A stretch of DNA of 48,761 bases from an uncultured Ruminococcus sp. (GCA_902785425.1 CACZYP010000028.1:1-48761); one strand, 5' to 3'; positions 18,488-27,335 are shown, counted from the first letter of the stretch. A program made the numbers and translations. The notes: generated from the letters alone by a model not told the origin.

Positions 18488-18644
18488 AGGGGCATTTTCT
18501 GCCAGAATGCCCCTCTTCATAAAATAGTCCTCAGGACTATTTTATGAATTCACCCCAAAAGGGCTGAAGTATGCCTTCGGCGACCAAGGACTCTGTCCTT
18601 GGAACCTGCAAGCCTTTTGAAAAAGGCTTGGCGAAAACTTTTGG
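18488..18644 (-). repeat. GC-rich multi-hairpin repeat, copy B
   Basis: Reverse-orientation copy of the element at 8386-8538. Read on the minus strand the hairpins are AAGCCTTTT/AAAAGGCTT, CCAAGGAC/GTCCTTGG, CATAAAATAGTCC/GGACTATTTTATG and a GGGGCATTCT/AGAAAATGCCCC stem, with the shared spacer GAAGGCATACT. Stem sequences differ from copy A but pairing is kept. It occupies most of the 289-base gap between ilvN and ilvD. Confidence 0.8.
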
Positions 18645-18694
18645 CAGTGTAGACAGCGAAATAAGCTGACAACAATTGTTTGGAGATGTTTAAA

Positions 18695-20368
18695 ATGAGA
18701 AGTGATAACGTAACAAAGGGCGTAGAGAGAGCACCGAACAGAAGCCTTTTCTATGCTATGGGTTATACAAAGGAAGAGCTTGACAGACCGCTCATCGGTG
18801 TTGTTTCTGCTCACAGCGAGATCGTTCCCGGTCATTTCCACCTGGATAAGATCACAGAGGCAGTTAAAGCAGGCATTCGTCTTGCAGGCGGTACTCCGGT
18901 AATGGTTCCCGCTATCGGCGTATGCGACGGCATCGCAATGGGTCATCTCGGCATGAAGTATTCGCTCCCGTCAAGAGAGCTTATCGCTGATTCTGTTGAG
19001 ACAATGGCTCAGGCTCACGCATTCGATGGTCTTGTTCTTGTTCCTAACTGCGACAAGATCGTGCCCGGTATGGTAATGGGTGCAGTACGACTTAATATCC
19101 CTGCTGTAGTTTGCAGCGGCGGTCCTATGCTTGCAGGTTCTTATGACGGCGCAGAGGTTTCGCTTTCAAAGATGTTCGAGGCTGTAGGCTCCTACAAGGC
19201 AGGTATCATAGACGAAGCAAAGCTCACAGAGTGCGAGCAGGGCGTTTGTCCCGGCTGCGGCTCTTGTGCAGGTATGTACACTGCAAACTCGATGAACTGT
19301 CTGTGTGAATCACTCGGCATCGCTCTTCCCGGCAACGGCACTATCCCTGCTGTTTCCTCCAAGAGGATCATGCTTGCAAAGCACGCAGGTATGGCTATCA
19401 TGGAGCTTGTTAACAAAGACATCAAGGCTCGTGACATCATCAACGAGAAGTCGATCAGAAATGCTCTTGCATGTGATATGGCTCTCGGCTGCTCTTCTAA
19501 CAGCGTGCTTCATCTGCTTGCTATCGCTAACGAAGCAGGCGTAAAGCTCGACCTCAATCTCTTCAATGAGATGAGTGCTATCACACCGAACCTTTGCCAT
19601 CTTGCACCGGCCGGTCCTACTCATATGCAGGATCTTGATGCTGCAGGCGGCGTTCGTGCCGTTCAGGCAGAGCTTGCAAAGAAGGGTCTGCTCGATCTTT
19701 CTCTCGTTACGGCAACAGGTAAAACTGTTGGTGAGAACATCGAGGGAGCTTACGTTAAGGATACAAACTCGATCAGAACGATCGATAACCCGTACAGTGA
19801 AACGGGTGGAATCCAGATCCTCTGGGGCAACATCGCAAAAGAGGGCTGCGTAGTAAAGAGAAGTGCAGTTGCCCCCGAAATGCTCGTTCACAAGGGTCGT
19901 GCCCGTGTGTTCAACAGCGAGGACGAGGCTATAAAGGCTATCTATAATTCGCAGATCGTTGACGGTGATGTTGTTGTTATCCGTTACGAAGGTCCGAAGG
20001 GCGGCCCGGGAATGAGAGAGATGCTCAACCCGACGAGCGCACTTGCAGGCATGAAGCTTGACAAGACTGTTGCTCTCATCACCGACGGACGTTTCTCGGG
20101 CGCAAGCCGTGGCGCTTCCATCGGTCATGTCTGCCCCGAAGCAGCAGACGGCGGTGAGATCGGTCTCATTGAAGAGGGCGATATCATCAGCATCGATATC
20201 CCGAACGCATCGATCCAGCTCGAAGTTTCCGACGAAGAGCTTGCAAAGAGAAAGGCAGCATACGTTGCTCCCGCACCGAAGGTAACAACAGGCTGGCTTG
20301 CACGTTACTCGAAGCTCGTAAGCACATCTTCCAAGGGTGCTATCATGAAAACTTACGATGAGTTCTGA
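18695..20368 (+). CDS. ilvD: Dihydroxy-acid dehydratase
   Basis: Fe-S enzyme that dehydrates the dihydroxy acids of the valine and isoleucine pathways to the 2-oxo acids. 557 aa. Visible motifs are HSEIVPGH (40-47), VCDGIAMGH with C77, PNCDK with C119 and the [10 protein letters not shown] segment (C185, C188, C191) followed by TANSMNCL. The C-terminal half has [22 protein letters not shown] 18695 is nine bases after GGAG (18682-18685); the in-frame TTG at 18680 overlaps that site. No ilvC (ketol-acid reductoisomerase) lies beside it, which is unusual for such a cluster. Confidence 0.95.
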   Translation: MRSDNVTKGVERAPNRSLFYAMGYTKEELDRPLIGVVSAHSEIVPGHFHLDKITEAVKAGIRLAGGTPVMVPAIGVCDGIAMGHLGMKYSLPSRELIADSVETMAQAHAFDGLVLVPNCDKIVPGMVMGAVRLNIPAVVCSGGPMLAGSYDGAEVSLSKMFEAVGSYKAGIIDEAKLTECEQGVCPGCGSCAGMYTANSMNCLCESLGIALPGNGTIPAVSSKRIMLAKHAGMAIMELVNKDIKARDIINEKSIRNALACDMALGCSSNSVLHLLAIANEAGVKLDLNLFNEMSAITPNLCHLAPAGPTHMQDLDAAGGVRAVQAELAKKGLLDLSLVTATGKTVGENIEGAYVKDTNSIRTIDNPYSETGGIQILWGNIAKEGCVVKRSAVAPEMLVHKGRARVFNSEDEAIKAIYNSQIVDGDVVVIRYEGPKGGPGMREMLNPTSALAGMKLDKTVALITDGRFSGASRGASIGHVCPEAADGGEIGLIEEGDIISIDIPNASIQLEVSDEELAKRKAAYVAPAPKVTTGWLARYSKLVSTSSKGAIMKTYDEF

Positions 20369-20412
20369 TGATTCTTAAGAAGTGTATGTGCTATACCTGA
20401 TATACGATCATT

Positions 20413-20462
20413 ATGCCATAGTGTTTTTGATGTTTATGTCAGAAATACTATGGCATTTTTAT
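20413..20462 (+). terminator. Terminator after ilvD
   Basis: The 10-bp perfect arms ATGCCATAGT (20413-20422) and ACTATGGCAT (20447-20456) are followed by TTTTTATT. The loop is long (24 bases). Confidence 0.8.
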
Positions 20463-20490
20463 TGACTTTCCGACCGATCGGAAGTATAAT
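20462..20490 (+). promoter_or_regulatory. Promoter with operator-like dyad before a truncated gene
   Basis: TTGACT (20462-20467) and TATAAT (20485-20490) are 17 bases apart. The spacer holds the imperfect palindrome TTCCGACCGATCGGAA (20468-20483; 14 of 16 positions symmetric), placed as a repressor site would be. TetR-type operators often look like this, but no regulator gene is adjacent. Confidence 0.65.
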
Positions 20491-20521
20491 ATTTAACAAG
20501 ATGAATTTGATCTTAAGGTTG

Positions 20522-20611
20522 ATGATCGTGATAAAGGAAATTGACAGAAATAATATTCCGGAATGTGCGGCTATATGGAAAAGAAGCTGTAACATCGGCT
20601 CTGAGCTTTGA
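20522..20611 (+). pseudogene. Truncated GNAT-type acetyltransferase remnant
   Basis: A 29-codon frame reads MIVIKEIDRNNIPECAAIWK and then a few more residues to a stop. This is the typical beginning of GNAT N-acetyltransferases (a short beta strand, then a helix containing 'IPECAxIW'), but the remaining 120 or so residues of the fold are missing. It has a good promoter at 20462, a weak AAGG ribosome site, and a terminator-like hairpin soon after, so it could still be transcribed as a short RNA. The family call rests on a short match and is moderate. Confidence 0.45.
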
Positions 20612-20627
20612 CTATGCTTTTGCGACA

Positions 20628-20662
20628 TACTGAGACCCTGATGCTATGCACCGGGGCTGTAT
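20628..20662 (+). terminator. Possible terminator of the short remnant transcript
   Basis: AGACCCTGATGC and GCACCGGGGCT form an imperfect hairpin followed by GTATTTTTATA. The pairing has mismatches, so the call is tentative. Confidence 0.4.
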
Positions 20663-20724
20663 TTTTATATGTCAAAATGATAATACTAAAACAAATAATG
20701 ATTTGCACAGATCATTTCGCATAG

Positions 20725-21648
20725 TTACGAGAATATCGTTTCAATAACTCTTGCGCACTGCGGTGGTGAATAGAGGAAACTGTCAATGTGATCTCCGTCG
20801 TAAAAATATTGCGGCTTTTCTCCCGGTGCAGTGTTTTCAAATGTATCGATGATAATGAGCTTGATCTTCATTTTGAACGGAATAATATTCTTGATGTAAA
20901 CGCTTGCTTTCATTCCTGGTCGTATACCGTCACGAGGTTCGGCAAGACCTGCAAGATTCGGTGTAAGCTCCACAAATGCACCGTAGCTTTCAACACTGCG
21001 CACTATACCCGTTACAGTCTGACCTATCTCAAATAAGGCGGCGTTTTCTTCCCATGTTCCGAGAAGTTCCTTATGTGAAAGACAGACTCTGCCGTTCCTT
21101 ATGCCGCTGACGATAACTTTTATGCTTTCTCCCGGAGAGAAACGCTGAGACGGGTGTTCTATTCTTGAAACCGAGATCATGTCGATCGGCAGGAGAGAGG
21201 GAAGTCCGCAGCCTATGTCGGCGAACACTCCGAATTTTTCGATGTGAGTTATTTTAGCCGGAATGATATCGCCGGGAGATAGCTTGCTTATATAGTTTGA
21301 AATGCACCGCTCCTGTGCAGCTCTTCGTGAAAGCTGCGCCGTTACAGTACCGTCTTCGGCTGTATGCATGCCTGTTATGATGAAGCACACGGGGCGGTTT
21401 ACTCTCGAAATGAGAGCGATATCACGCACCGTGCCATCACTGATGCCAACGGCACCGTCAATGCGGCTGATAACTCCACGCACTTCACCGAGGTCTACGA
21501 TAAGATCATGCTCGCTCGTGCACATTGAAGCGTAAGCTTCAAGTATTCGTCCCTCGTGCATAGCTTCTGCAAGTGTCAAAGCGGAAGAAAGCGCCGCTTT
21601 GTTTTCGTCTGTTGATACAAGTATTCCTTCGGGAAAAAATTCGGTCAT
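20725..21648 (-). CDS. S1 RNA-binding domain protein
   Basis: 307-aa cytoplasmic protein related to ribosomal protein S1. Two clear S1/OB domains lie at about 126-194 (GDIIPAKITHIEKFGVFADI) and 210-265 (GQTVTGIVRSVESYGAFVEL). A third, degenerate S1-like domain occupies about 33-108. Full-length S1 has four or more repeats, so this is a short S1-like protein that may bind mRNA or ribosomes; its exact role is unknown. The start at 21648 is chosen because AGAAGGGGA precedes it; the longer in-frame extension to 21756 would run across a terminator hairpin. Confidence 0.8.
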   Translation of the reverse strand: MTEFFPEGILVSTDENKAALSSALTLAEAMHEGRILEAYASMCTSEHDLIVDLGEVRGVISRIDGAVGISDGTVRDIALISRVNRPVCFIITGMHTAEDGTVTAQLSRRAAQERCISNYISKLSPGDIIPAKITHIEKFGVFADIGCGLPSLLPIDMISVSRIEHPSQRFSPGESIKVIVSGIRNGRVCLSHKELLGTWEENAALFEIGQTVTGIVRSVESYGAFVELTPNLAGLAEPRDGIRPGMKASVYIKNIIPFKMKIKLIIIDTFENTAPGEKPQYFYDGDHIDSFLYSPPQCARVIETIFS

Positions 21649-21710
21649 TTTATCCGTCCCCTTCTGTTTTGAATAGTCGTCAAATAATATGCTCAAAAGG
21701 GTAGGAATAT

Positions 21711-21746
21711 GAAAAAAGGCAGATGCAAAAAAATGTGTCTGCCTTT
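21711..21746 (-). terminator. Terminator after the YcxB-like gene
   Basis: On the minus strand AAAAGGCAGA and TCTGCCTTTT form the stem, with a loop rich in T, followed by TTCATATT. It separates the membrane-protein gene at 21796-22404 from the S1 gene. Confidence 0.75.
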
Positions 21747-21762
21747 TGCTATACAAATTATA

Positions 21763-21800
21763 CGATTATTCAGTGGTCCCTTGATCAGTGCTTCCTTAAT
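21763..21800. repeat. Two MITE ends side by side
   Basis: GATTATTCAGTGGTCCCTTG is followed directly by ATCAGTGCTTCCTTAA. The first matches the right terminal repeat of the element at 40351-40546 and the second is the complement of its left terminal repeat. The second half overlaps the stop codon of the gene at 21796-22404, so the repeat supplies that gene's 3' end. Confidence 0.6.
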
Positions 21801-22404
21801 CGTGATCGGAAGGGGCTACATAAACCTGCTTTGTTTCGATATTCATATCAATAACCATTTCGGGATTAAGCGCGGAGAGCTTATCGGTTATTTTTACCCA
21901 GTCTTTCTGTGAAAAAGAAGATGTGCAAAAAAGAGTGACATTTTTCCATTTTACAGCTGCGATAAGATCCCAATCCGTTCCGTGCCTGTCGCCGGTGTAG
22001 ATCGTTTTTTGTCTTCTTATTGAGTTCACATCGGTTATAAGGATTATTTCACCGTTACCCTTGACGAAGATGAATTTTTCACCGACCCTTATTCTGTCTT
22101 CAAAAAATATTTCGGCTGTGTTAAAATCATCGTCTGCGATCTTCAGAAGACCGCTTTCGGCAAGCTGCTTTTTTCGCTGATTATATCTTAATATCCAGCG
22201 ACCGTATAAGAAATGGAAAATAATAAATACAATGACCCAGAATAAGGCATCAAGCATAACGGCTGATTTCATATCTGTAATACCCTCCGGGTCAAACACG
22301 AGCAGGTAGGTCATCATCACGGGAAATATACCGAAGACAGCTACGATAAGCAGCGCTATCCAGGGCTTCGGAACGACATAATTATTATAATTCATTCTTT
22401 TCAT
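21796..22404 (-). CDS. YcxB-like membrane protein, paralogue 1
   Basis: 202 aa. Two N-terminal membrane helices (about 14-36 and 51-70) are followed by a cytoplasmic domain. The conserved line LLKIADDDFNTAEIFFEDRI (about 93-112) starts a domain that is also present in the next two units. This resembles the C-terminal part of YcxB-family proteins; function is unknown. ATG 22404 follows AGAAGG. The 3' end is formed by MITE terminal sequence. It is one of three tandem copies that diverge strongly in sequence but keep layout, including the closing NPEMVID/NPDLIVD/NPDLKVA motif. Confidence 0.7.
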   Translation of the reverse strand: MKRMNYNNYVVPKPWIALLIVAVFGIFPVMMTYLLVFDPEGITDMKSAVMLDALFWVIVFIIFHFLYGRWILRYNQRKKQLAESGLLKIADDDFNTAEIFFEDRIRVGEKFIFVKGNGEIILITDVNSIRRQKTIYTGDRHGTDWDLIAAVKWKNVTLFCTSSFSQKDWVKITDKLSALNPEMVIDMNIETKQVYVAPSDHD

Positions 22405-22518
22405 TTTGAAACCTTCTTTTTTTCGCCAGCTAAAACTTGGGATAATGACCCGGAGCTTTCCTGTAAGCAACTCTCAGGATTTGTTATTTGTGAACATAAG
22501 GGTTCATCGGTTTCCCGG

Positions 22519-23149
22519 TCATCTGTGACGACTCACCTTCTTACGGTATATTTCGACCCTGTCGTCAACGATCAGATCGGGATTCATGTCGGAAAGCTTA
22601 GATGTCAGCATATTCCAATCCTTCTCTCTGAAACTATAATCGTGATCGGAGCGGAGGGTGCAAAGACACTGCTCCTTTTCACTTTTACCGTATGTTGTGA
22701 TGAGTATCGTCCATTTTTTATAATCTTCGTCGCCGTAATGCTCGGTCATGGTAATTCTTATGGTTTTAAGCTCCTCGATGGGTATCAGCAGCCCGTTGCC
22801 TTGACCGAACAGATACGTTTTGCCCAGCCTTGCTTTACCGCAAACGTATTTCTCCGAAAAGCGAAAATCTCTTTCGGCAAGCTCCAGCAGATTCTTCTCC
22901 TTCAGTTCATTTATCAGCTCTTTATATCCCCTTTGAGGATACAAATAAAAAAAGAGGAATGCAAAGAACGCCACGACATAGCAAATGATTATGTACCCAA
23001 TGACAAGTATGACGCCGGATAAGTTGTCATTTTTTTCGGAAAAACAGCCAGTGAGGTCAAAGCAAAGCCGATCAGAAAGCACGCAAGCGGAACAAGATCC
23101 CCTGCCGCTTGCTCGGATGGTTGAATTTATAAAAATTCGGCTTTCGCAT
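22519..23149 (-). pseudogene. YcxB-like membrane protein, paralogue 2, frameshifted
   Basis: An ATG at 23149, well placed after AAGGGAG, opens MRKPNFYKFNHPSK, which parallels MFKPAFYKYVQPS of paralogue 3. That frame stops after 25 codons. A second frame then encodes the first membrane helix (GDLVPLACFLIGFALTSLAV), and a third frame carries the second helix and the whole conserved domain (LLELAERDFRFSEKYVCGKA onward) to the stop at 22519. Both changes fit single-base deletions, the second at the A7 run (minus strand CCGAAAAAAATG). The open part 22519-23082 could still be translated from an internal start. Sequencing error at homopolymers is the main alternative. Confidence 0.65.
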
Positions 23150-23235
23150 ACTTGCCGCTCCCTTACATAAAAAATCAGATTGTCCTGCAGTATTTGTTTC
23201 GAAAAAACCTGTCCTTACTATTTGAAGCCGCTTGC

Positions 23236-23874
23236 TCAATCGTCATCATGGTGTTTGGTCACTTTCTCACTTCGCATATCGACGTTTTCCGCGACCTTCA
23301 GGTCGGGATTAATGCTCGTAAGCCTTTTGCCGAAAGCCTCGTAGTCACGTTTGCTGAAAAGGTACTCGTAGGCTGAGTGAAAACTGCAAAGAGGCTGTTC
23401 GTTCATATACGGACCGAATTCACTGATGTGTATTACCCACATTGTGTAATTTGCGTCTCCATAATACTTGGTTCCGCTCAAACGAATGCTTTTTATGTCT
23501 TCTACAGGAACAACAATACCTGTTCCGTGACCGAACACATACTTGCCGCCCAATCTGATCTTTCCGTACAAGCATTCTTCCGAGTCGAGAAAATCGTCCT
23601 CCATGATCTTCAGCAGTCCCTCTTCCTGAAGTAACTTTAATTGTTTTCTGATGGCCAATTGCGGAGAAATATAGGAATAATTGAGCGAAACTATGGCGAG
23701 TATCCCGAAGGGGATCATTATAGCTACTCCTACCATAGAGTCTTTACGACTGCCCGTCGGGAAACATATCATTAAAATGATCATCAAAGCGCAAAATATT
23801 ATCGCCATGATAGGAATGATCGCCGAAAATATCATGCTCGGTTGGACATATTTATAAAAAGCAGGTTTGAACAT
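23236..23874 (-). CDS. YcxB-like membrane protein, paralogue 3
   Basis: 212 aa with two N-terminal membrane helices (about 15-36 and 46-68), then the shared domain beginning LLKIMEDDFLDSEECLYGKI (about 85-104). It has the same order as its two neighbours downstream: helices, GLLKI-type line, a glycine-rich turn (GHGTGIVVP), a tryptophan-centred strand and a terminal NPDLKV motif. The start has a strong AAGGAGG (just upstream of 23874). Membrane topology suggests a cytoplasmic C-terminal domain. Function unknown. Confidence 0.72.
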   Translation of the reverse strand: MFKPAFYKYVQPSMIFSAIIPIMAIIFCALMIILMICFPTGSRKDSMVGVAIMIPFGILAIVSLNYSYISPQLAIRKQLKLLQEEGLLKIMEDDFLDSEECLYGKIRLGGKYVFGHGTGIVVPVEDIKSIRLSGTKYYGDANYTMWVIHISEFGPYMNEQPLCSFHSAYEYLFSKRDYEAFGKRLTSINPDLKVAENVDMRSEKVTKHHDDD

Positions 23875-24014
23875 CTCGGATCCTCCTTGTGTGAATGACA
23901 GATGCCTTATCGGCTCGATTCAATGTGAACCTCGATTGATATCGGGGTTTATCGACGGGAGCTTCATGACAAAGCGATCCCGAGCGTTATTACCATTTCC
24001 GCTATACAGAAAGC

Positions 24015-24046
24015 GCCGACATACACATGAGATATATGCCGGCGTT
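24015..24046 (-). terminator. Hairpin after rny
   Basis: CGCCGACATA and TATGCCGGCG pair across a short loop, directly after the rny stop codon. The T-rich side lies on the plus strand, so its strength as a terminator for rny is uncertain. Confidence 0.45.
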
Positions 24047-24050
24047 GTTT

Positions 24051-25604
24051 TTATTTCGCGTAGTCGATAGCTCTCGACTCTCTTATGATGTTTACTTTTA
24101 CCTGACCCGGATATTCAAGGTCTGTTTCGATCTTCTTGCAGATCTCTCTTGCAAGCGGGATCATGCGCTCGTCGTTAACAACGTCGGGCTTGACCATGAT
24201 ACGGATCTCACGTCCTGCCTGGATAGCATAGCAGCCGTCAACACCCTCAAACGAGGAAGCAACTTCTTCAAGCTTCTGAAGACGCTTGATGTAGTTTTCA
24301 AGATTTTCTCTTCTTGCTCCCGGTCTTGCGGCGGAGATAGCGTCTGCTGCCTGAACGATACAGGCAACGACTGTCTTAGCTTCAACATCACCGTGGTGAG
24401 CGTGGATAGCGTGAATGACCTGCTCGCTCTCTTTGAACTTGCGTGCAACGTCAACGCCGATCTCGACATGGCTTCCCTCGATCTCGTGGTCGAGCGCCTT
24501 ACCGATGTCGTGAAGAAGACCTGCTCTCTTTGCAAGCGTCGGATCCATTCCAAGCTCGGAAGCGATCATGCCGGAAAGCAGAGCAACTTCGATCGAATGA
24601 TCGAGCACGTTCTGACCGAAGCTTGTACGGTAACGAAGTCTGCCGAGAAGCTTGACAAGCTCGTGATGAATGCCGTTTACGCCGACCTCAAGCACTGCTC
24701 TTTCACCCTCGGATTTCATGATAGCCTCGACCTCTCTGCGAGCCTTATCTACCATTTCTTCAATGCGTGCAGGGTGTATTCTTCCGTCTGTGATGAGCTT
24801 TTCAAGAGCGACTCTTGCGATCTCTCTTCTTACAGGCTCAAAGCACGAAAGTGTGATAGCCTCGGGCGTGTCGTCGATGATAAGATCAACGCCCGTGAGC
24901 GTTTCGATAGCTCTGATGTTTCTGCCCTCACGTCCGATGATGCGTCCTTTCATCTCGTCGTTCGGAAGAGGAACAACGGATACAGCCGCTTCGGCAACGT
25001 GATCGGCAGCGCAGCGCTGGATAGCGAGCGAAATGATATTTCTTGCTCTCTTTTCGCTCTCCTCGTGAAGCTGCTGCTCGAAATCCATTATACGGATAGC
25101 TTTTTCATGTGTAAGCTCGCCGTCTAAGTTCTTGAGCAGGTAATCCTTAGCCTGCTCCTTAGTAAAGCCGGAGATCTTCTCCAGCACATCAAACTGACTC
25201 TTTTTGATCGATTCTGCCTCTGCAAGCTTTTCGTCTGCCTGCTTGAGCTTCTTCGATACATTTTCTTCTTTCTTTTCCAGGTTGTCCATCTTGCGGTCGA
25301 GCGTTTCTTCTTTCTGCTGAACACGTCTCTCCTGCCTCTGAACTTCCTTGCGCCGTGCATTCAGGTCTTTTTCCGTCTCTGTTCTGAAACGGTGAACCTC
25401 GTCCTTGCCTTCAAGGACATACTCCTTTTGCTTTGCCTCGGCTTCCTTAACAGCTTCGTCAACGATCCTTCTTGCTTCCGCTTCGGCAGAGCCTATCTCT
25501 GCTTCTGCGATCTTCTTACGGTGGTCAACGCCCATAAGAAAGCAAACTACGCCGCTGATTATCGCCGCAATGACAATAAGCAAAATTCCCAACCATATCG
25601 GCAT
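24051..25604 (-). CDS. rny: Ribonuclease Y
   Basis: Membrane-bound endoribonuclease that starts mRNA decay in many Firmicutes. 517 aa, the normal length. An N-terminal membrane helix (about 3-25) is followed by a long charged coiled coil (about 30-170), a KH domain with GREGRN at 224-229, and an HD domain with the metal-binding pair H365-D366 ([12 protein letters not shown]). The start [10 protein letters not shown] is the typical N-terminus, preceded by AAGGAGG on the minus strand. It stands apart from the YcxB-like genes (177-base gap). Confidence 0.96.
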   Translation of the reverse strand: MPIWLGILLIVIAAIISGVVCFLMGVDHRKKIAEAEIGSAEAEARRIVDEAVKEAEAKQKEYVLEGKDEVHRFRTETEKDLNARRKEVQRQERRVQQKEETLDRKMDNLEKKEENVSKKLKQADEKLAEAESIKKSQFDVLEKISGFTKEQAKDYLLKNLDGELTHEKAIRIMDFEQQLHEESEKRARNIISLAIQRCAADHVAEAAVSVVPLPNDEMKGRIIGREGRNIRAIETLTGVDLIIDDTPEAITLSCFEPVRREIARVALEKLITDGRIHPARIEEMVDKARREVEAIMKSEGERAVLEVGVNGIHHELVKLLGRLRYRTSFGQNVLDHSIEVALLSGMIASELGMDPTLAKRAGLLHDIGKALDHEIEGSHVEIGVDVARKFKESEQVIHAIHAHHGDVEAKTVVACIVQAADAISAARPGARRENLENYIKRLQKLEEVASSFEGVDGCYAIQAGREIRIMVKPDVVNDERMIPLAREICKKIETDLEYPGQVKVNIIRESRAIDYAK

Positions 25605-26060
25605 GGCAGTCTGACACCTCCTTGTTTAGTCTTTCCAAATTCTTAAGTGAGATAGATATAGAATGATAAACTCAAAGGCCGTCTCTCAATATTCAATTTT
25701 TTCGCCTGACACCGGGCGAGCTTGCTTGAGGGATTCGCAGGATAAAAAGCGGCACGATTCCAAAAAGCCGCAGAAACGATCCCGTAAGCATGATGCAAAC
25801 ATCATTTCCCGAACAATTTTATCAAATATCGGATATATAAAATGGCGCAGCCGAACATAAGGCTGCTTCCGTTACGATATCATTACCGTACCCTATGGGC
25901 AGTAAGCATAAATAAAACGATGAAAAATGAAGGAAAATTAATATATATTGAAAACGGCACAACAAGTCCGATCATCAAAAAACAAGCGATACCCCATCGA
26001 GAAAGAGGACGCTTTTACACGAAAACTGCCGTTTGGCAAAAGCGGCAATATCCATTAAAT

Positions 26061-26089
26061 ATTGTATCTGTATTTTGCTATTTTGTCAA
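26061..26089 (-). promoter_or_regulatory. Strong minus-strand promoter upstream of rny
   Basis: On the minus strand TTGACA (26089-26084) and TACAAT (26066-26061) are separated by 17 bases. The predicted start near 26054 is about 450 bases from the rny start codon, which implies a long leader or a separate small RNA. Confidence 0.7.
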
Positions 26090-26213
26090 TATGTCAACAG
26101 AAAAATGAAACAATATTTTATAAAAAAGTTTCCGTCATGAATGTGATTTTTTTAACAAAAGGTAAATTTTGCAAATTCTCTTATTATTTTACAATAAAAT
26201 TCACCTAAAGGAC

Positions 26214-26242
26214 TTGTAAATTTTTTAAAGATGGGCTAAAAT
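26214..26242 (+). promoter_or_regulatory. Promoter of gapA
   Basis: TTGTAA (26214-26219) and TAAAAT (26237-26242) are 17 bases apart, about 60 bases before the gapA start. Confidence 0.65.
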
Positions 26243-26304
26243 ATATACTGAACTATTTGATAGTTTTATGAATTTATCAATTTATTATTAGGAGGATAAA
26301 TCCC

Positions 26305-27307
26305 ATGGCAGTAAAAGTTGCAATTAACGGTTTCGGTCGTATCGGTCGTCTCGCTTTCCGTCAGATGTTTGGCGCAGAAGGCTACGAGGTTGTTGCTATC
26401 AACGATCTTACAAAGCCTTCCATGCTCGCTAACCTTCTCAAGTACGATACAGCGCAGGGCGGTTACTGCGGTGTTATCGGTCAGAACGCTCACACAGTTG
26501 AGGCTGACGACGAGGCAGGCACGATCACAGTTGACGGCAAGACACTTACAATTTATGCAAAGGCTAACGCTGCAGAGCTTCCCTGGGGCGAGATCGGCGT
26601 AGACGTTGTTCTCGAGTGCACAGGTTTCTATTGCTCCAAGGAGAAGAGCCAGGCTCACATCGATGCAGGCGCAAAGAAGGTTGTTATCTCCGCACCGGCA
26701 GGCAACGACCTTAAGACAATCGTTTACAGCGTAAACGAGAACACTCTTACAGCTGATGATACAATCATCTCCGCTGCTTCCTGCACAACAAACTGCCTCG
26801 CTCCGATGGCTAAGGCTCTTAACGATTACGCTGCAATCCAGAGCGGTATCATGAGCACAATCCACGCTTACACAGGCGATCAGATGATCCTTGACGGTCC
26901 TCACAGAAAGGGCGACCTCAGAAGAGCAAGAGCAGGCGCTGCTAACATCGTTCCGAACCCCTGAGCTCAACGGCAAGCTCATCGGTTCTGCACAGCGTGT
27001 ACCTGTTCCCACAGGCTCCACAACGATCCTTACAGCAGTTGTAAAGGGCGCAGACGTTACTAAGGAAGGCATCAATGCAGCTATGAAGGCAGCAGCTTCC
27101 GAGTCCTTCGGTTACAACGAGGATCCGATCGTATCGAGCGACGTTATCGGTATGAGATACGGTTCTCTCTTCGACGCTACACAGACAATGGTATCGAAGA
27201 TCGCTGACGACCTCTATGAGGTTCAGGTTGTTTCCTGGTACGATAACGAGAACTCTTACACAAGCCAGATGGTACGTACAATCAAGTACTTCGCTGAGCT
27301 CGCTTGA
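26305..27307 (+). pseudogene. gapA: Glyceraldehyde-3-phosphate dehydrogenase, reading frame broken by a deletion
   Basis: NAD-dependent glycolytic GAPDH. The first frame (26305-26964, 219 aa) has GFGRIGR, the catalytic C160 in SAASCTTNC and H187, and ends abruptly after AANIVPNP. The second frame resumes at 26960 with [20 protein letters not shown] and continues to a normal C-terminus at 27307. In the family, about 12 residues (a STGAAKA...I segment with phosphate-binding Ser/Thr) lie between these points. The DNA fits loss of 35 nt, which removes that segment and shifts the frame. Both halves keep the codon style of neighbouring genes, so the lesion is recent or an assembly artefact. AGGAGG (26290-26295) and the promoter are intact. 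Confidence 0.85.
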
Positions 27308-27335
27308 TCTCGACAAATCGTTAATTAAAAGAATT

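Larger units (their letters stand above)
25605..26304. other. Long divergent intergenic region between rny and gapA
   Basis: No convincing protein gene. On the minus strand a strong promoter (26061-26089) reads toward rny. Its RNA would cross two hairpins: GCAGCC/GGCTGC (about 25846-25866) and GCGGC/GCCGC followed by TTTTTAT (about 25740-25770). It would also cross a 30-codon hydrophobic frame (25883-25975, minus) without a clear ribosome site. On the plus strand are the gapA promoter and a very A/T-rich leader. A plus-strand frame at 25842-26108 has no ribosome site and odd composition. Confidence 0.55.

Noticed and set aside
20725-21756. Longer S1-domain protein starting at 21756
   Set aside because: The extra 36 residues cross a terminator hairpin, look unlike coding sequence, and have no better ribosome site than 21648.
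24027-25127. 366-codon plus-strand frame opposite rny
   Set aside because: Antisense of RNase Y, which has clear KH and HD motifs; a product of codon bias.
25842-26108. 88-codon plus-strand frame before gapA
   Set aside because: No ribosome site, mixed low-complexity composition, and it runs through a minus-strand promoter.
26305-27307. Programmed frameshift in gapA
   Set aside because: A simple slip cannot restore the missing conserved residues; a deletion explains both the stop and the gap.
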